From: Aquibium microcysteis
Lineage (GTDB): Bacteria; Pseudomonadota; Alphaproteobacteria; Rhizobiales; Rhizobiaceae
Direction: 5' to 3'
Assembly (NCBI RefSeq): GCF_014495845.1
Contig: NZ_CP061080.1
Coordinates: forward strand, 2,407,001-2,471,000
DNA length: 64,000 nucleotides
Position numbers and translations under genes: made by a program. Shown here in pieces: positions 9,695 through 17,093 of this stretch (its first letter is position 1; the number at the start of each line of letters is the position of its first letter). A model generated the notes under the pieces. The model did no database searches, was not told where the DNA came from, and saw only the letters and a list, made by a program, of their open reading frames with translations.

Positions 9695-9934
9695 ATGGCT
9701 CCCAACACGCGCGTCAAGGAACGGGCCGAGGAACAGGCCTCGGCGATGAACGCGGACCAGCAGGCGATGATCCGCATGGTCGCCAACGACCTGCACCGCC
9801 TCAACCAGTCGGTCATGAAGGCCGTCGAATCAGGCGTGTCGGTGGAACTGGTCCGCTCGGCCCGCCATCACGGCGGCAACGGGAACTGGGGCGATCTGCT
9901 GATCCCGGTGATCGTCACCCAGGGCCACGGCTGA
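9695..9934 (+). CDS. Small hypothetical protein downstream of aceA
   Basis: A 79-residue soluble, mostly helical protein with an excellent AGGAGG ribosome site. The N-terminal half is charged (RVKERAEEQASAMNADQQ), followed by IRMVANDLHRLNQSVMKAV and a glycine-rich GGNGNWGDLLIPVIV ending. It lies 60 nt after aceA in the same direction and just before a strong terminator, so it is probably the second gene of an aceA transcript. Function is unknown; the position suggests a link with C2 growth, which is inference only. Confidence 0.7.
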   Translation: MAPNTRVKERAEEQASAMNADQQAMIRMVANDLHRLNQSVMKAVESGVSVELVRSARHHGGNGNWGDLLIPVIVTQGHG

Positions 9935-9959
9935 TCTTCAGGATCAGGGGTTGCATCCG

Positions 9960-10000
9960 AAGGGGCCGGACGCCATGGCGTTCGGCCCCTTTCTCGTTTC
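9960..10000 (+). terminator. Rho-independent terminator after the aceA operon
   Basis: A stem of 15 bp with one G-U pair: AAGGGGCCGGACGCC against GGCGTTCGGCCCCTT, almost without loop, followed by TTCTCGTTTCTTT. It begins 26 nt past the small gene's stop. This is the clearest intrinsic terminator in the window. Confidence 0.85.
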
Positions 10001-10373
10001 TTTCCGGGCATATACGGAAAAATACGCCGCCGCTCGTGCAGTCCCGGCAAGTGCGACCGCAAGTCGCGCCAACGAAAAGTTGTATAAGTTTGCCGATCCG
10101 GAGCCTGTACCGAACCTGAACTAAACTCTATAAATCAGGATAAGGCCGCATCTACTGCCCGCAGCTTGACGAGAACGCATGTGTTGATGGATATCGTTGA
10201 CCCCAGATTTCGAGGACGCGCGGATCTCTTCACCTGCGTTTTCGACTTGCGTTTTGCGGGAAATGCCGCATAGAAGAACAGTAGAAACTTCAACCTGCCG
10301 TTGCTACCGCCCGTTAAATCGGGCGATCCAAAGAATATGTCCTACCATACCGATCGTCACGGAGCCTTCACGG
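10001..10373 (+). other. Gap upstream of the receiver-like gene
   Basis: About 370 nt of lower GC than the surroundings, with AT-rich patches near 10070-10140 and 10270-10350. A reading frame open from 10197 continues into the receiver-like gene, but its first 59 codons have no recognisable homology. A short hairpin, GCCCG-TTAAAT-CGGGC, lies at 10309-10324. The stretch probably carries the promoter and leader of the next gene. Confidence 0.45.
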
Positions 10374-10793
10374 ATGTCGAAAACAAGCGGAGTCAATCGC
10401 TCGCTCGTCCTCGTCGTCGGCGAATCGACGATCAATTGCGTCGTCGTCTCGAGAGTGGTCGAGCGGATGGGCCTGAAGGTGAAATCTGAACGTCCGAACG
10501 TTGCCGCCGTGACGCTGCTGTCCATGGAACCGGCGATCGTTATTCTCGACGGAGGGGCGCAGAATCGCGATTGCGATGTCTTGCTCGACGACCTGCGCCA
10601 GCAGCGCGATGCATCGGCCGGGCTGTTCCCTGCCGTCATCCTGCTGTCGACGGCCAATCACGGCACGCAGGACATGCCGATCGCGCCCGTGGTCGACATG
10701 GTGGTCGCGAAGCCCCTCACCGTCGACCGGCTCCAGCCGGCGATCGAGAGCCTGCGTGCCCGCAACGGTGATTTCGCGCGGCCGGTGGCCTGA
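10374..10793 (+). CDS. CheY-like receiver-domain protein, degenerate
   Basis: A 139-residue single-domain protein with receiver-like alternation. It has the beta1 strand SLVLVVGEST, a candidate phosphoacceptor Asp in PAIVILDGGAQN, a beta4 strand PAVILLSTANH (Ser/Thr position kept) and the conserved lysine in MVVAKPLT. The usual acidic pair after beta1 (DD/DE) is reduced to one Glu (GES), so phosphorylation may be weak or lost. No output domain is present. The ATG at 10374 is taken because homology begins there, although the frame is open further left. It precedes the second glutamine-synthetase-like gene by 64 nt. Its partner kinase is unknown. Confidence 0.65.
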   Translation: MSKTSGVNRSLVLVVGESTINCVVVSRVVERMGLKVKSERPNVAAVTLLSMEPAIVILDGGAQNRDCDVLLDDLRQQRDASAGLFPAVILLSTANHGTQDMPIAPVVDMVVAKPLTVDRLQPAIESLRARNGDFARPVA

Positions 10794-10857
10794 GCCCTTC
10801 CCAGACGCGGGGCCGAATGGCTATAGTCCGGCATTGCTCTTCAAGAACTGGTGATTG

Positions 10858-12291
10858 ATGCCTCCCGAGAAGAAGGACGTCCGGAACGCAGGCCGCGGGG
10901 CCCGCGCACGCGCCCCTGCATTCGTCAAGAACCTGCGCGGCATCAAGAACTGGAAGGAAACCTCCACCTGGCTCGAATGGCGCCAGATCGAGGATATCGA
11001 GTGCATCACGCCCGACCAGGCCGGCGTGGCCCGCGGCAAGATGATGCCGTCGAAGAAGTTCACCTCGAACACCTCGCTCGCCCTCCCCTCCGCGGTCTTC
11101 ATGACCACCATTTCCGGCGGTTATCCGGAGGACGGCAACGGATTCTCCTATCCCGAAGACGACGGCGACCTGAAGCTCGTCCCCGACCTCTCGACACTGT
11201 CGGTGGTGCCGTGGGAAACCGATCCGACGGCGCAGGTCATCTGCGATCTCGTCCACCAGGACGGCCGCTCCGTGGAGTTCACGCCGCGCAATCTGCTGCG
11301 TCGCGTGGTGGCCGCCTATGCGCGCCGCGGCCTGAAGCCGGTGGTGGCGCCGGAGATCGAGTTCTACCTCGTGCGCAAGAATCCCGATCCCGACTATCCG
11401 CTGACGCCGCCCGTGGGGCGTTCGGGGCGGCCCATCGGCGGCGGCCAGGGCTATTCGATCGCGGGCGTCAACGAGTTCGACGAACTGATCGACGACATCT
11501 ATCATTTCTCGGAGGCACAGGGGCTGGAGATCGACACGCTGATCCACGAGGAAGGCGCCGGCCAGCTGGAGATCAACCTGCGGCATGGGGATCCGATCGA
11601 ACTGGCGGATCAGGTCTTTCTCTTCAAGCGGACGATCCGCGAGGCGGCGCTGAAGCACGACACCTACGCCACGTTCATGGCCAAGCCGATCCAGGGCCAG
11701 CCCGGGTCCGCCATGCACATCCACCAGTCGATCCTCGACAAGAAGACGGGGAGGAACATCTTCTCGGCAGAGGACGGGTCGGAATCGGAGGCCTTCCTCC
11801 ATTTCATCGGCGGCATGCAGAAGCACATGCCGAACGCGCTCGTCATGATGGCGCCCTACGTCAATTCCTATCGACGGCTGACGCAGGCTGCCTCGGCGCC
11901 CGTCAACACCAAATGGGGCTACGACAACCGCACGACGGCCTTCCGGATCCCGCGTTCCGACCCTGCCGCCCGCCGCGTCGAAAACCGCATTCCGTCCTCC
12001 GACGCCAATCCCTACCTGGCGCTCGCCGGCTCGCTGGCCTGCGGGCTGATCGGCCTGATCAACCAGATCAAGCCGGACGCGCCCATCGGCACCACCGCCA
12101 ACGAGGACGAGATCGACCTGCCGCGCGGGCTGCTCGAAGCGGTGGAGCGGTTCGAGAGCGACACGACCCTGCGCGACATGCTGGGCAACGGCTTCGTCTC
12201 CACCTATGCCGCCATCAAGAAGGCCGAGTTCGAGACCTTCATGGAGGTGATCAGTCCCTGGGAGCGGGAGTATCTGCTGCTGAACGTGTGA
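10858..12291 (+). CDS. Second glutamine synthetase family protein, PuuA/GlnT-like
   Basis: A 477-residue ligase of the gamma-glutamylpolyamine synthetase group, in the cytosol. After a basic leader come IECITPDQAGVARGKMMP (beta-Grasp), the metal-binding Glu in APEIEFYLVR, IHEEGAGQLEINLRHGDP, a GSAMHIHQSI box, NSYRRLTQAASAPVNTKWG, DNRTTAFRIPRSD and SSDANPYLALAGSLACG. It is distinct from the paralogue at 656-2209, for example in the PLTPPVGRSGRPIGGG insertion after the Glu motif. Start is ATG 10858; a TTG directly before it would add one residue, and the ribosome site is weak. With the PuuB-type oxidase at 14892 it would cover steps one and two of a Puu-type route. The precise amine (putrescine, ethanolamine or another) is not decided by sequence. 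Confidence 0.88.
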   Translation: MPPEKKDVRNAGRGARARAPAFVKNLRGIKNWKETSTWLEWRQIEDIECITPDQAGVARGKMMPSKKFTSNTSLALPSAVFMTTISGGYPEDGNGFSYPEDDGDLKLVPDLSTLSVVPWETDPTAQVICDLVHQDGRSVEFTPRNLLRRVVAAYARRGLKPVVAPEIEFYLVRKNPDPDYPLTPPVGRSGRPIGGGQGYSIAGVNEFDELIDDIYHFSEAQGLEIDTLIHEEGAGQLEINLRHGDPIELADQVFLFKRTIREAALKHDTYATFMAKPIQGQPGSAMHIHQSILDKKTGRNIFSAEDGSESEAFLHFIGGMQKHMPNALVMMAPYVNSYRRLTQAASAPVNTKWGYDNRTTAFRIPRSDPAARRVENRIPSSDANPYLALAGSLACGLIGLINQIKPDAPIGTTANEDEIDLPRGLLEAVERFESDTTLRDMLGNGFVSTYAAIKKAEFETFMEVISPWEREYLLLNV

Positions 12292-12402
12292 GCAGGCCTT
12301 TCGCCGGTCAAGTCGCTTCGGGTTGACGCGAAGCACGAAGGAAACCTCGCAAGCTCCAGCATCGATTCCGGAATAACCACGCCGCGCCCGCCGGCCCGTC
12401 CG

Positions 12403-13620
12403 TCACGGCATGGGCCGGCCGAGCCAGTTGGTGGGGCGCTTGCCGAGGATGGCCCGGAGCAGCCTGGGATCGTCCCAGGGCACGTCGTGATAGGCCGACA
12501 TGAGAGCGGGACTTGCGCTGTCCCGCTTCCATTCCTGAGGAAAGAATGCAACCTCGACGGTCCTGCCCGCGGCAGGCGGCGTCCATTCCGCACCGGCGAG
12601 GGCCTCCTTCAGCGCCCGCGCCGGATCGCTCCCCACCAAAGGCGCCAGATGGAGGATCTGCGTCGGGCGGGGGTTGCACTCGACGAGCTTTGCCGCCCCG
12701 TTCTCCGCGATGACGAAATCGAAGGAGATGAAGCCGCTCGCCCCCATGCGCGCGATCATGCGCGCGGTCGCCGCTTCGATCATCGGATCCCTGCAGACCG
12801 TCGTCACGCTGGCCGGCCCCATCCGTCCGGAGGTCGTGCTCACCCGGCCGGAGACGACGGACAGGGTGCGACCGTCGAGCGCGCTGGCGCAGCTCATCGC
12901 CGGACTGCCGGCGACATACTCCTGGACGAGGATGGAATGTCCCTCTCCGAACCAGTCGCGCCGCAGCAGCTTGCGGCGCAGCGACTTCGATTGCGTGTAG
13001 CGTGAGGTGAATTCCGCCCAGGTCGTCCGCAGCGCCGCAGGATCGCGGCAAAGCACGACCCCCGCGCCTCCCGCGCCGTGCGAGATCTTCAGCACCACCG
13101 GATATCCGAACGCCTCTGCGGCGGCTTCGCAGGCTTCGAGGCTGTCCACCACCGTGTCGCGCGGGCAATCGACTCCCGCCTCCCGTGCCATCTGCAGGGT
13201 CTCGATCTTCGAGTATCGCCGGGAGAAGGTCTCGAGCGAGCCGAGCGATCGCCGCAGGCACTGCATCAGGTCGACCGACAGCGCCGGTGCCTCGTCGCCC
13301 AGCCAGCTTCCGACCACGGAGACGGCGCGCTCGTCGCAGGGCACGACGATATCCGGACGGAAGGAACGGAAGGCCCGCTCGACGCTCGCCCGGATCAACG
13401 GCTCGAAGCGTCGCGCCATCAGCCTGAAGCGCTCGTCGGCATGCGAGGACGCCAGGATCAGGCTGCGGGGAAGCCCCAGCACGCCGACGTGAAAGCCCGC
13501 CGCCTTCAGGTACTTCGGCAACCGGCAACTGCCGGGGTGGCTGGTCTGGATCGTGAAGAGCAGGATGCGGGGCTGCCGTTCGACGGATGGCGCGTCGCTC
13601 AAGCTGTCATCTCCGGTCAT
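12403..13620 (-). CDS. ATP-grasp ligase, carbamoyl-phosphate-synthetase-like type
   Basis: A 405-residue protein with an N-terminal pre-ATP-grasp part (RILLFTIQTSHPGSCRLPKY, then DIVVPCDERAVSVVGSWL), and an ATP-grasp fold from about residue 130. The fold shows YPVVLKISHGAGGAGVVLCR (P-loop-like lysine and glycine loop), SILVQEYVAGSPAMSC, GFISFDFVIAENG and the metal-binding pair in AKLVECNPRPTQILHL. Such enzymes activate a carboxylate as acyl-phosphate and join it to an amine or thiol. No signal peptide or membrane segment is seen. Its ATG overlaps the stop of the upstream ATP-grasp gene (13617-13620), so the two are co-translated. The acceptor and donor are unknown; this is not CarB, PurD or DdlB by length or motifs. 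Confidence 0.85.
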   Translation of the reverse strand: MTGDDSLSDAPSVERQPRILLFTIQTSHPGSCRLPKYLKAAGFHVGVLGLPRSLILASSHADERFRLMARRFEPLIRASVERAFRSFRPDIVVPCDERAVSVVGSWLGDEAPALSVDLMQCLRRSLGSLETFSRRYSKIETLQMAREAGVDCPRDTVVDSLEACEAAAEAFGYPVVLKISHGAGGAGVVLCRDPAALRTTWAEFTSRYTQSKSLRRKLLRRDWFGEGHSILVQEYVAGSPAMSCASALDGRTLSVVSGRVSTTSGRMGPASVTTVCRDPMIEAATARMIARMGASGFISFDFVIAENGAAKLVECNPRPTQILHLAPLVGSDPARALKEALAGAEWTPPAAGRTVEVAFFPQEWKRDSASPALMSAYHDVPWDDPRLLRAILGKRPTNWLGRPMP

Positions 13621-14699
13621 GTCCTTCGGGCCGGCCCGCCCGCGAGCAGCCAGTCGATCACCGCGTCCGCGACCTCCGCCGGCCTGCCTTCGTGGACGAA
13701 ATGGAACGTCGCGATCCCGGGCGCGGAGTTGACGTCCATGATCCAGTGGTTGCCTGCCGCGGCCGGCGTCCTGCAATCCGCCACCATCACGTCGAGGGCG
13801 GTGATGGCGAGCCCCGGGAACGCGTCGACCGCTCGCTTCGCCTCTCCGGCGTAGCTCGGATGAACATCGGGCGGCTCGCCGATGCTGCGCCCGCCCTTGG
13901 AGATGTTGGACACGAGGCTGAGAGGGACGTAGCGGCCGGCGTCCGGTATCGAGGACAGGTCGAGCCCCTGCCGCGCCAGCACTTCGGGCTCCCGCAGCGG
14001 CACCTCGATCATCCCCCATGACGGCACGTTCTTCGACGCGATCCAGGCGTTCTCCGCCGCGATCAGTTCCGCGACGGTGCTGCGGCCGTCGCCGGTCACC
14101 GCGCCGGGCCTGACGATGCGCGTTCCGACCAGCCGCCCGGCGACGAAGATGAAGCGGACGACGTCGCCCGACAGGTGGGTTTCGACGAAGACGTCGTCGC
14201 CCGACGCCGCGATCACGTCGAACGCGCGACCGAAACCGGCGCGGTCGCGAATCGCCGGGAAGACGTTGAGCCCGGCCCAGCCGTGGACCGGCTTCAGGCA
14301 GACCTCGGTACCCGATGCTTCGAAATGGGCGATTGCGGCGTCGCGTTCGGATGGCCGGAACGAACGTGAAGATGCGACGGAACATCCCGCCATGCGCAGG
14401 ATTTCAGCCGACGCCGCCTTGTCGGACGTGACGTGCACCGTCTTTCCATTGACGTGCCGCCAGCGGCCGAACGGCACGCTTTCCCGATAGACGATCGCTG
14501 CGCGGCGCACCATGTAGAAGCGCCTGCCGATGCGCATCTCCAGCCATGGCGTCTTCGGCTCCTTCCATCGTCTGCGGAAGGGGACCATCCGGGTCCGGAT
14601 GCCGCGTTCGGCGGCGACGAACGCGAGACAGCCGCAGTTCGGGTCCTGCGCCCAGGCGAGGCGATGCTCCAGCGGCATTCTCGAAGCAAGGCTGTTCAA
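13617..14699 (-). CDS. ATP-grasp ligase resembling cyanophycin synthetase/RimK-type enzymes
   Basis: A 360-residue protein, first gene of a two-gene operon. The central ATP-grasp core shows KTVHVTSDKAASAEILRMAG, TEVCLKPVHGWAGLNVFPA (nucleotide lysine and loop), DVFVETHLSGDVVRFIFVAG, then RIVRPGAVTGDGRSTVAELI, a pattern I know from the CphA-type ATP-grasp module. Near the end are ITALDVMVAD and NHWIMDVNSAPGIATF with the metal-binding Asp/Asn. It lacks the Mur-ligase-like half of cyanophycin synthetase, so it is not CphA. Start is TTG 14699, 4 nt after GAGGAG; an ATG at 14678 is the alternative. The divergent neighbour is the PuuB-type oxidase. Activity by fold is carboxylate-amine ligation; substrates are unknown. 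Confidence 0.83.
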   Translation of the reverse strand: MNSLASRMPLEHRLAWAQDPNCGCLAFVAAERGIRTRMVPFRRRWKEPKTPWLEMRIGRRFYMVRRAAIVYRESVPFGRWRHVNGKTVHVTSDKAASAEILRMAGCSVASSRSFRPSERDAAIAHFEASGTEVCLKPVHGWAGLNVFPAIRDRAGFGRAFDVIAASGDDVFVETHLSGDVVRFIFVAGRLVGTRIVRPGAVTGDGRSTVAELIAAENAWIASKNVPSWGMIEVPLREPEVLARQGLDLSSIPDAGRYVPLSLVSNISKGGRSIGEPPDVHPSYAGEAKRAVDAFPGLAITALDVMVADCRTPAAAGNHWIMDVNSAPGIATFHFVHEGRPAEVADAVIDWLLAGGPARRT

Positions 14700-14891
14700 G
14701 GGGCTCCTCGGAGGGACGGCGGGCTGGCTGCGGCTGGCGGAAACCGGCGCAAGCTATTGCGCCAGCCCGGCGCTTTTTCCAATCCCTTTTTTCGCCGGTC
14801 GATGGCCGCGACCGTCGGGCAGCACCCGCGCCGACGCCGACCGGCCTGTGCTGTGGACAGGGATCGGCACGGCCGCTATCGATGAGCCACC

Positions 14892-16178
14892 ATGACCTAT
14901 GCCTCCCCGATCTCCCCCGGCTATTCCTGGTACGAGGCCACCGTCGGCGCCCGCCCGCGCTATCCGGCACTGGACGGTGACCGGCGCGCCGACGTGGTGG
15001 TGGTCGGCGGGGGCTTCACCGGACTGTCCGCGGCCGCGCATCTGGCCAAGGCAGGCGTCGACGTCGTTCTCATCGAGGCATGCCGATTCGGCGACGGCGC
15101 CTCGGGCCGCAACGGCGGGCAGCTCGGCACCGGCCAGCGGGCCGGCGCGGAGGAGATGGAGGCCGAACTGGGCTTCACCCGCGCCAAGGCCCTGTTCGAC
15201 GTGGCCGAGGAGGCCAAGGCTCACCTGCTGGAGTTCGCCGAGGTCAATGGCATCGACATCGACTTCCGGCCGGGCCACCTGAACGTCACCCACAAGCCCC
15301 GCGAACTCGCCGACTACCGCGTCCATGCCGAGGCGATGGCCGGACGATTCGGCTATCCGCACCTGACCATGATGGACGCGGCGGAAACCCGCGCGCGCCT
15401 CGGATCGGACCACTATGTCGGCGGCGTGCGCGACGCCGGCACCGGGCATATCCACCCGCTCAAGCTCACCGTCGGCACCGCGCGCGTGGCGGCGGCCGCG
15501 GGTGCGCAACTCTTCGAGGAGACGCCGTCGACCGGGATCGCCGCGAAGGGCGGCAAGGTCGTCGTCTCGACCGCGCGCGGCACGATCACCGCCGACAGAT
15601 GCCTGCTCGCCACCAATGCCTACGGCAACGACATCGAGCCGAAGAGTGCGGCCCACATCATGCCGATCGGCTCCTTCATCGGCGCCACCGTGCCGCTCGG
15701 CGCCGACAGCCCGATCCTGCCCGGCGGCGAATCCGTCTCGGATTCGCGCTTCGTCGTGCGCTATTTCCGCCGGGCGCCGACAGGCGAGCTTTTGTTCGGC
15801 GGCCGCGAGATCTATGCGGTCGACGACCCGAAGGACATCCACAAGGGCATCCGCCGCCAGATCGCCGAGATCTATCCGGTGCTGAAGGACGTCGAGATCA
15901 CCCATGCCTGGGGCGGCTATGTCGGCATCACCCTGCCGCGGACCCCCTTCGTGCGCGAGGTGATGCCGGGGGTGATTTCCGCCGGCGGCTATTCCGGCCA
16001 CGGCGTCATGCTGTCGAACTTCGTCGGCAAGCTCTATGCCGAGACGATCGCCGGCAACCGCGACCGGCTGAAGCTGTTCGAGGATCTGAAGATCCCCCCC
16101 TTCCCCGGCGGCCGCCGCTTCCGCGCCCCGCTGCTGTTCCTGGCGCTGAACTGGTACGCGCTCAGGGACCGGTTCTGA
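14892..16178 (+). CDS. puuB: FAD-dependent amine oxidoreductase, gamma-glutamylputrescine oxidase (PuuB/OrdL) type
   Basis: A 428-residue flavoprotein of the DadA/PuuB family. It has the N-terminal YSWYEATVGARPRYPAL leader typical of PuuB, the FAD-binding dinucleotide motif VVVVGGGFTGLSAAAHLA, then GASGRNGGQLGTGQR (flavin-contact region), HIHPLKLTVGTARVAAAAGA and a C-terminal GYSGHGVMLSNFVGKLYAE. By family it oxidises gamma-glutamylputrescine to the aldehyde with release of ammonia and hydrogen peroxide, in the cytosol. It is divergent from the ATP-grasp pair and has a PuuA-like gene 2.6 kb upstream. The substrate could be another gamma-glutamylated amine. Confidence 0.9.
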   Translation: MTYASPISPGYSWYEATVGARPRYPALDGDRRADVVVVGGGFTGLSAAAHLAKAGVDVVLIEACRFGDGASGRNGGQLGTGQRAGAEEMEAELGFTRAKALFDVAEEAKAHLLEFAEVNGIDIDFRPGHLNVTHKPRELADYRVHAEAMAGRFGYPHLTMMDAAETRARLGSDHYVGGVRDAGTGHIHPLKLTVGTARVAAAAGAQLFEETPSTGIAAKGGKVVVSTARGTITADRCLLATNAYGNDIEPKSAAHIMPIGSFIGATVPLGADSPILPGGESVSDSRFVVRYFRRAPTGELLFGGREIYAVDDPKDIHKGIRRQIAEIYPVLKDVEITHAWGGYVGITLPRTPFVREVMPGVISAGGYSGHGVMLSNFVGKLYAETIAGNRDRLKLFEDLKIPPFPGGRRFRAPLLFLALNWYALRDRF

Positions 16179-16192
16179 TCCGCAACGCGTCC

Positions 16193-16206
16193 TTGATCCG
16201 GATCAA
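16193..16206 (+). promoter_or_regulatory. Perfect Fnr/FixK-type box upstream of the DUF2189 gene
   Basis: TTGATCCGGATCAA matches the TTGAT-N4-ATCAA consensus exactly and sits inside an 18-bp perfect palindrome (16191-16208). It lies 71 nt before the downstream ATG at 16278, a distance fitting class II activation from a promoter starting near 16241. It is also 14 nt past the puuB stop, but with no T-run it is a poor terminator. Confidence 0.75.
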
Positions 16207-16277
16207 GGCTGCGCGCACGCGCGCAATTCATGCTGTCCCCTGCGCCGCTCCGGCCGGCGCTGCGAGGGGGAGACATC

Positions 16278-17087
16278 ATGACGAACGGGCCGCAGGAGGC
16301 GCCGCCAGCGCGGCAGACGACGGCGCCGGCCATGCCCAGGGTGCACGCGCTGAGAGCGGGCGACCTGCGCGACTGCCTGATGCTCGGCCTGTCCGACTTC
16401 GCCCGAGCGCCGCTCTACGGGCTGTTCTTCGGCGGCGTGTTCGCCGCGGCGGGCATGGCCATCGTGCTGGGGCTGACGGCGTGGGACATGCCGTGGATGA
16501 TCTACCCCTTCGCCATCGGCTTTCCGCTGCTCGGCCCTTTCGCTGCCGCCGGTCTCTATGAGGTCAGCCGCAGGCTCGAAATCGGCCGGCCGCTCGACCG
16601 GGCGCAGATCCTGTCCGTGGTCTGGGCGCAGCGGCGGCGGGAAATCTCCTGGATGGCCTTCGTGATGCTCTTCGTGTTCTGGATGTGGATGTACCAGGTG
16701 CGGCTGCTGATCGCCCTGTTCCTGGGACGGATGTCGTTCGCCACGCTGGAGAAGTTCGCGACGATCGTCTTCACGACGCAGCAAGGCTGGATCTTCCTGG
16801 CGGTCGGCCACGTCGTCGGTGCGGCGCTGTCGCTGATCCTGTTCTCGATCACGGTCGTCTCGATCCCGCTCCTGATGGAGCGCGAGATCGATTTCGTGAC
16901 CGCCATGATCACCAGCGTCAAGGCCGTGCTGGCCAGCCCGGGGCCCATGCTCGGCTGGGGCATCTTCGTCACGCTCGCGATGCTGGTCGCCTGCGCACCG
17001 TTCTTTCTCGGCCTGCTGATCGTCCTGCCGGTGCTGGGGCATGCGACGTGGCACATCTACCGACGAGCGGTACCGGTTTCAAACTAG
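16278..17087 (+). CDS. DUF2189 integral membrane protein
   Basis: A 269-residue inner-membrane protein with about six hydrophobic segments. These include PLYGLFFGGVFAAAGMAIVL, a second around WMIYPFAIGFPLLGPFAAAG, the WMAFVMLFVFWMWMYQ segment, GWIFLAVGHVVGAALSLILF, and two at the end. The preserved GLYEVSRRLE segment between helices is a DUF2189 mark. Members are often found near respiratory or denitrification genes in alphaproteobacteria. The start ATG follows GGGGGAG; the upstream in-frame 16230 codon is not used. A perfect Fnr/FixK box upstream suggests oxygen-controlled expression. Biochemical role unknown. Confidence 0.83.
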   Translation: MTNGPQEAPPARQTTAPAMPRVHALRAGDLRDCLMLGLSDFARAPLYGLFFGGVFAAAGMAIVLGLTAWDMPWMIYPFAIGFPLLGPFAAAGLYEVSRRLEIGRPLDRAQILSVVWAQRRREISWMAFVMLFVFWMWMYQVRLLIALFLGRMSFATLEKFATIVFTTQQGWIFLAVGHVVGAALSLILFSITVVSIPLLMEREIDFVTAMITSVKAVLASPGPMLGWGIFVTLAMLVACAPFFLGLLIVLPVLGHATWHIYRRAVPVSN

Positions 17088-17093
17088 CGGCGA

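Noticed and set aside
10197..10373. A 59-codon N-terminal extension of the receiver-like gene
   Set aside because: No homology to receiver or sensor domains; the low-complexity translation and the ATG at 10374 argue for a non-coding leader.
16191..16208. The palindrome as a terminator of puuB
   Set aside because: No T-run follows and no loop exists; the exact TTGAT-N4-ATCAA match makes a protein-binding site far more likely.
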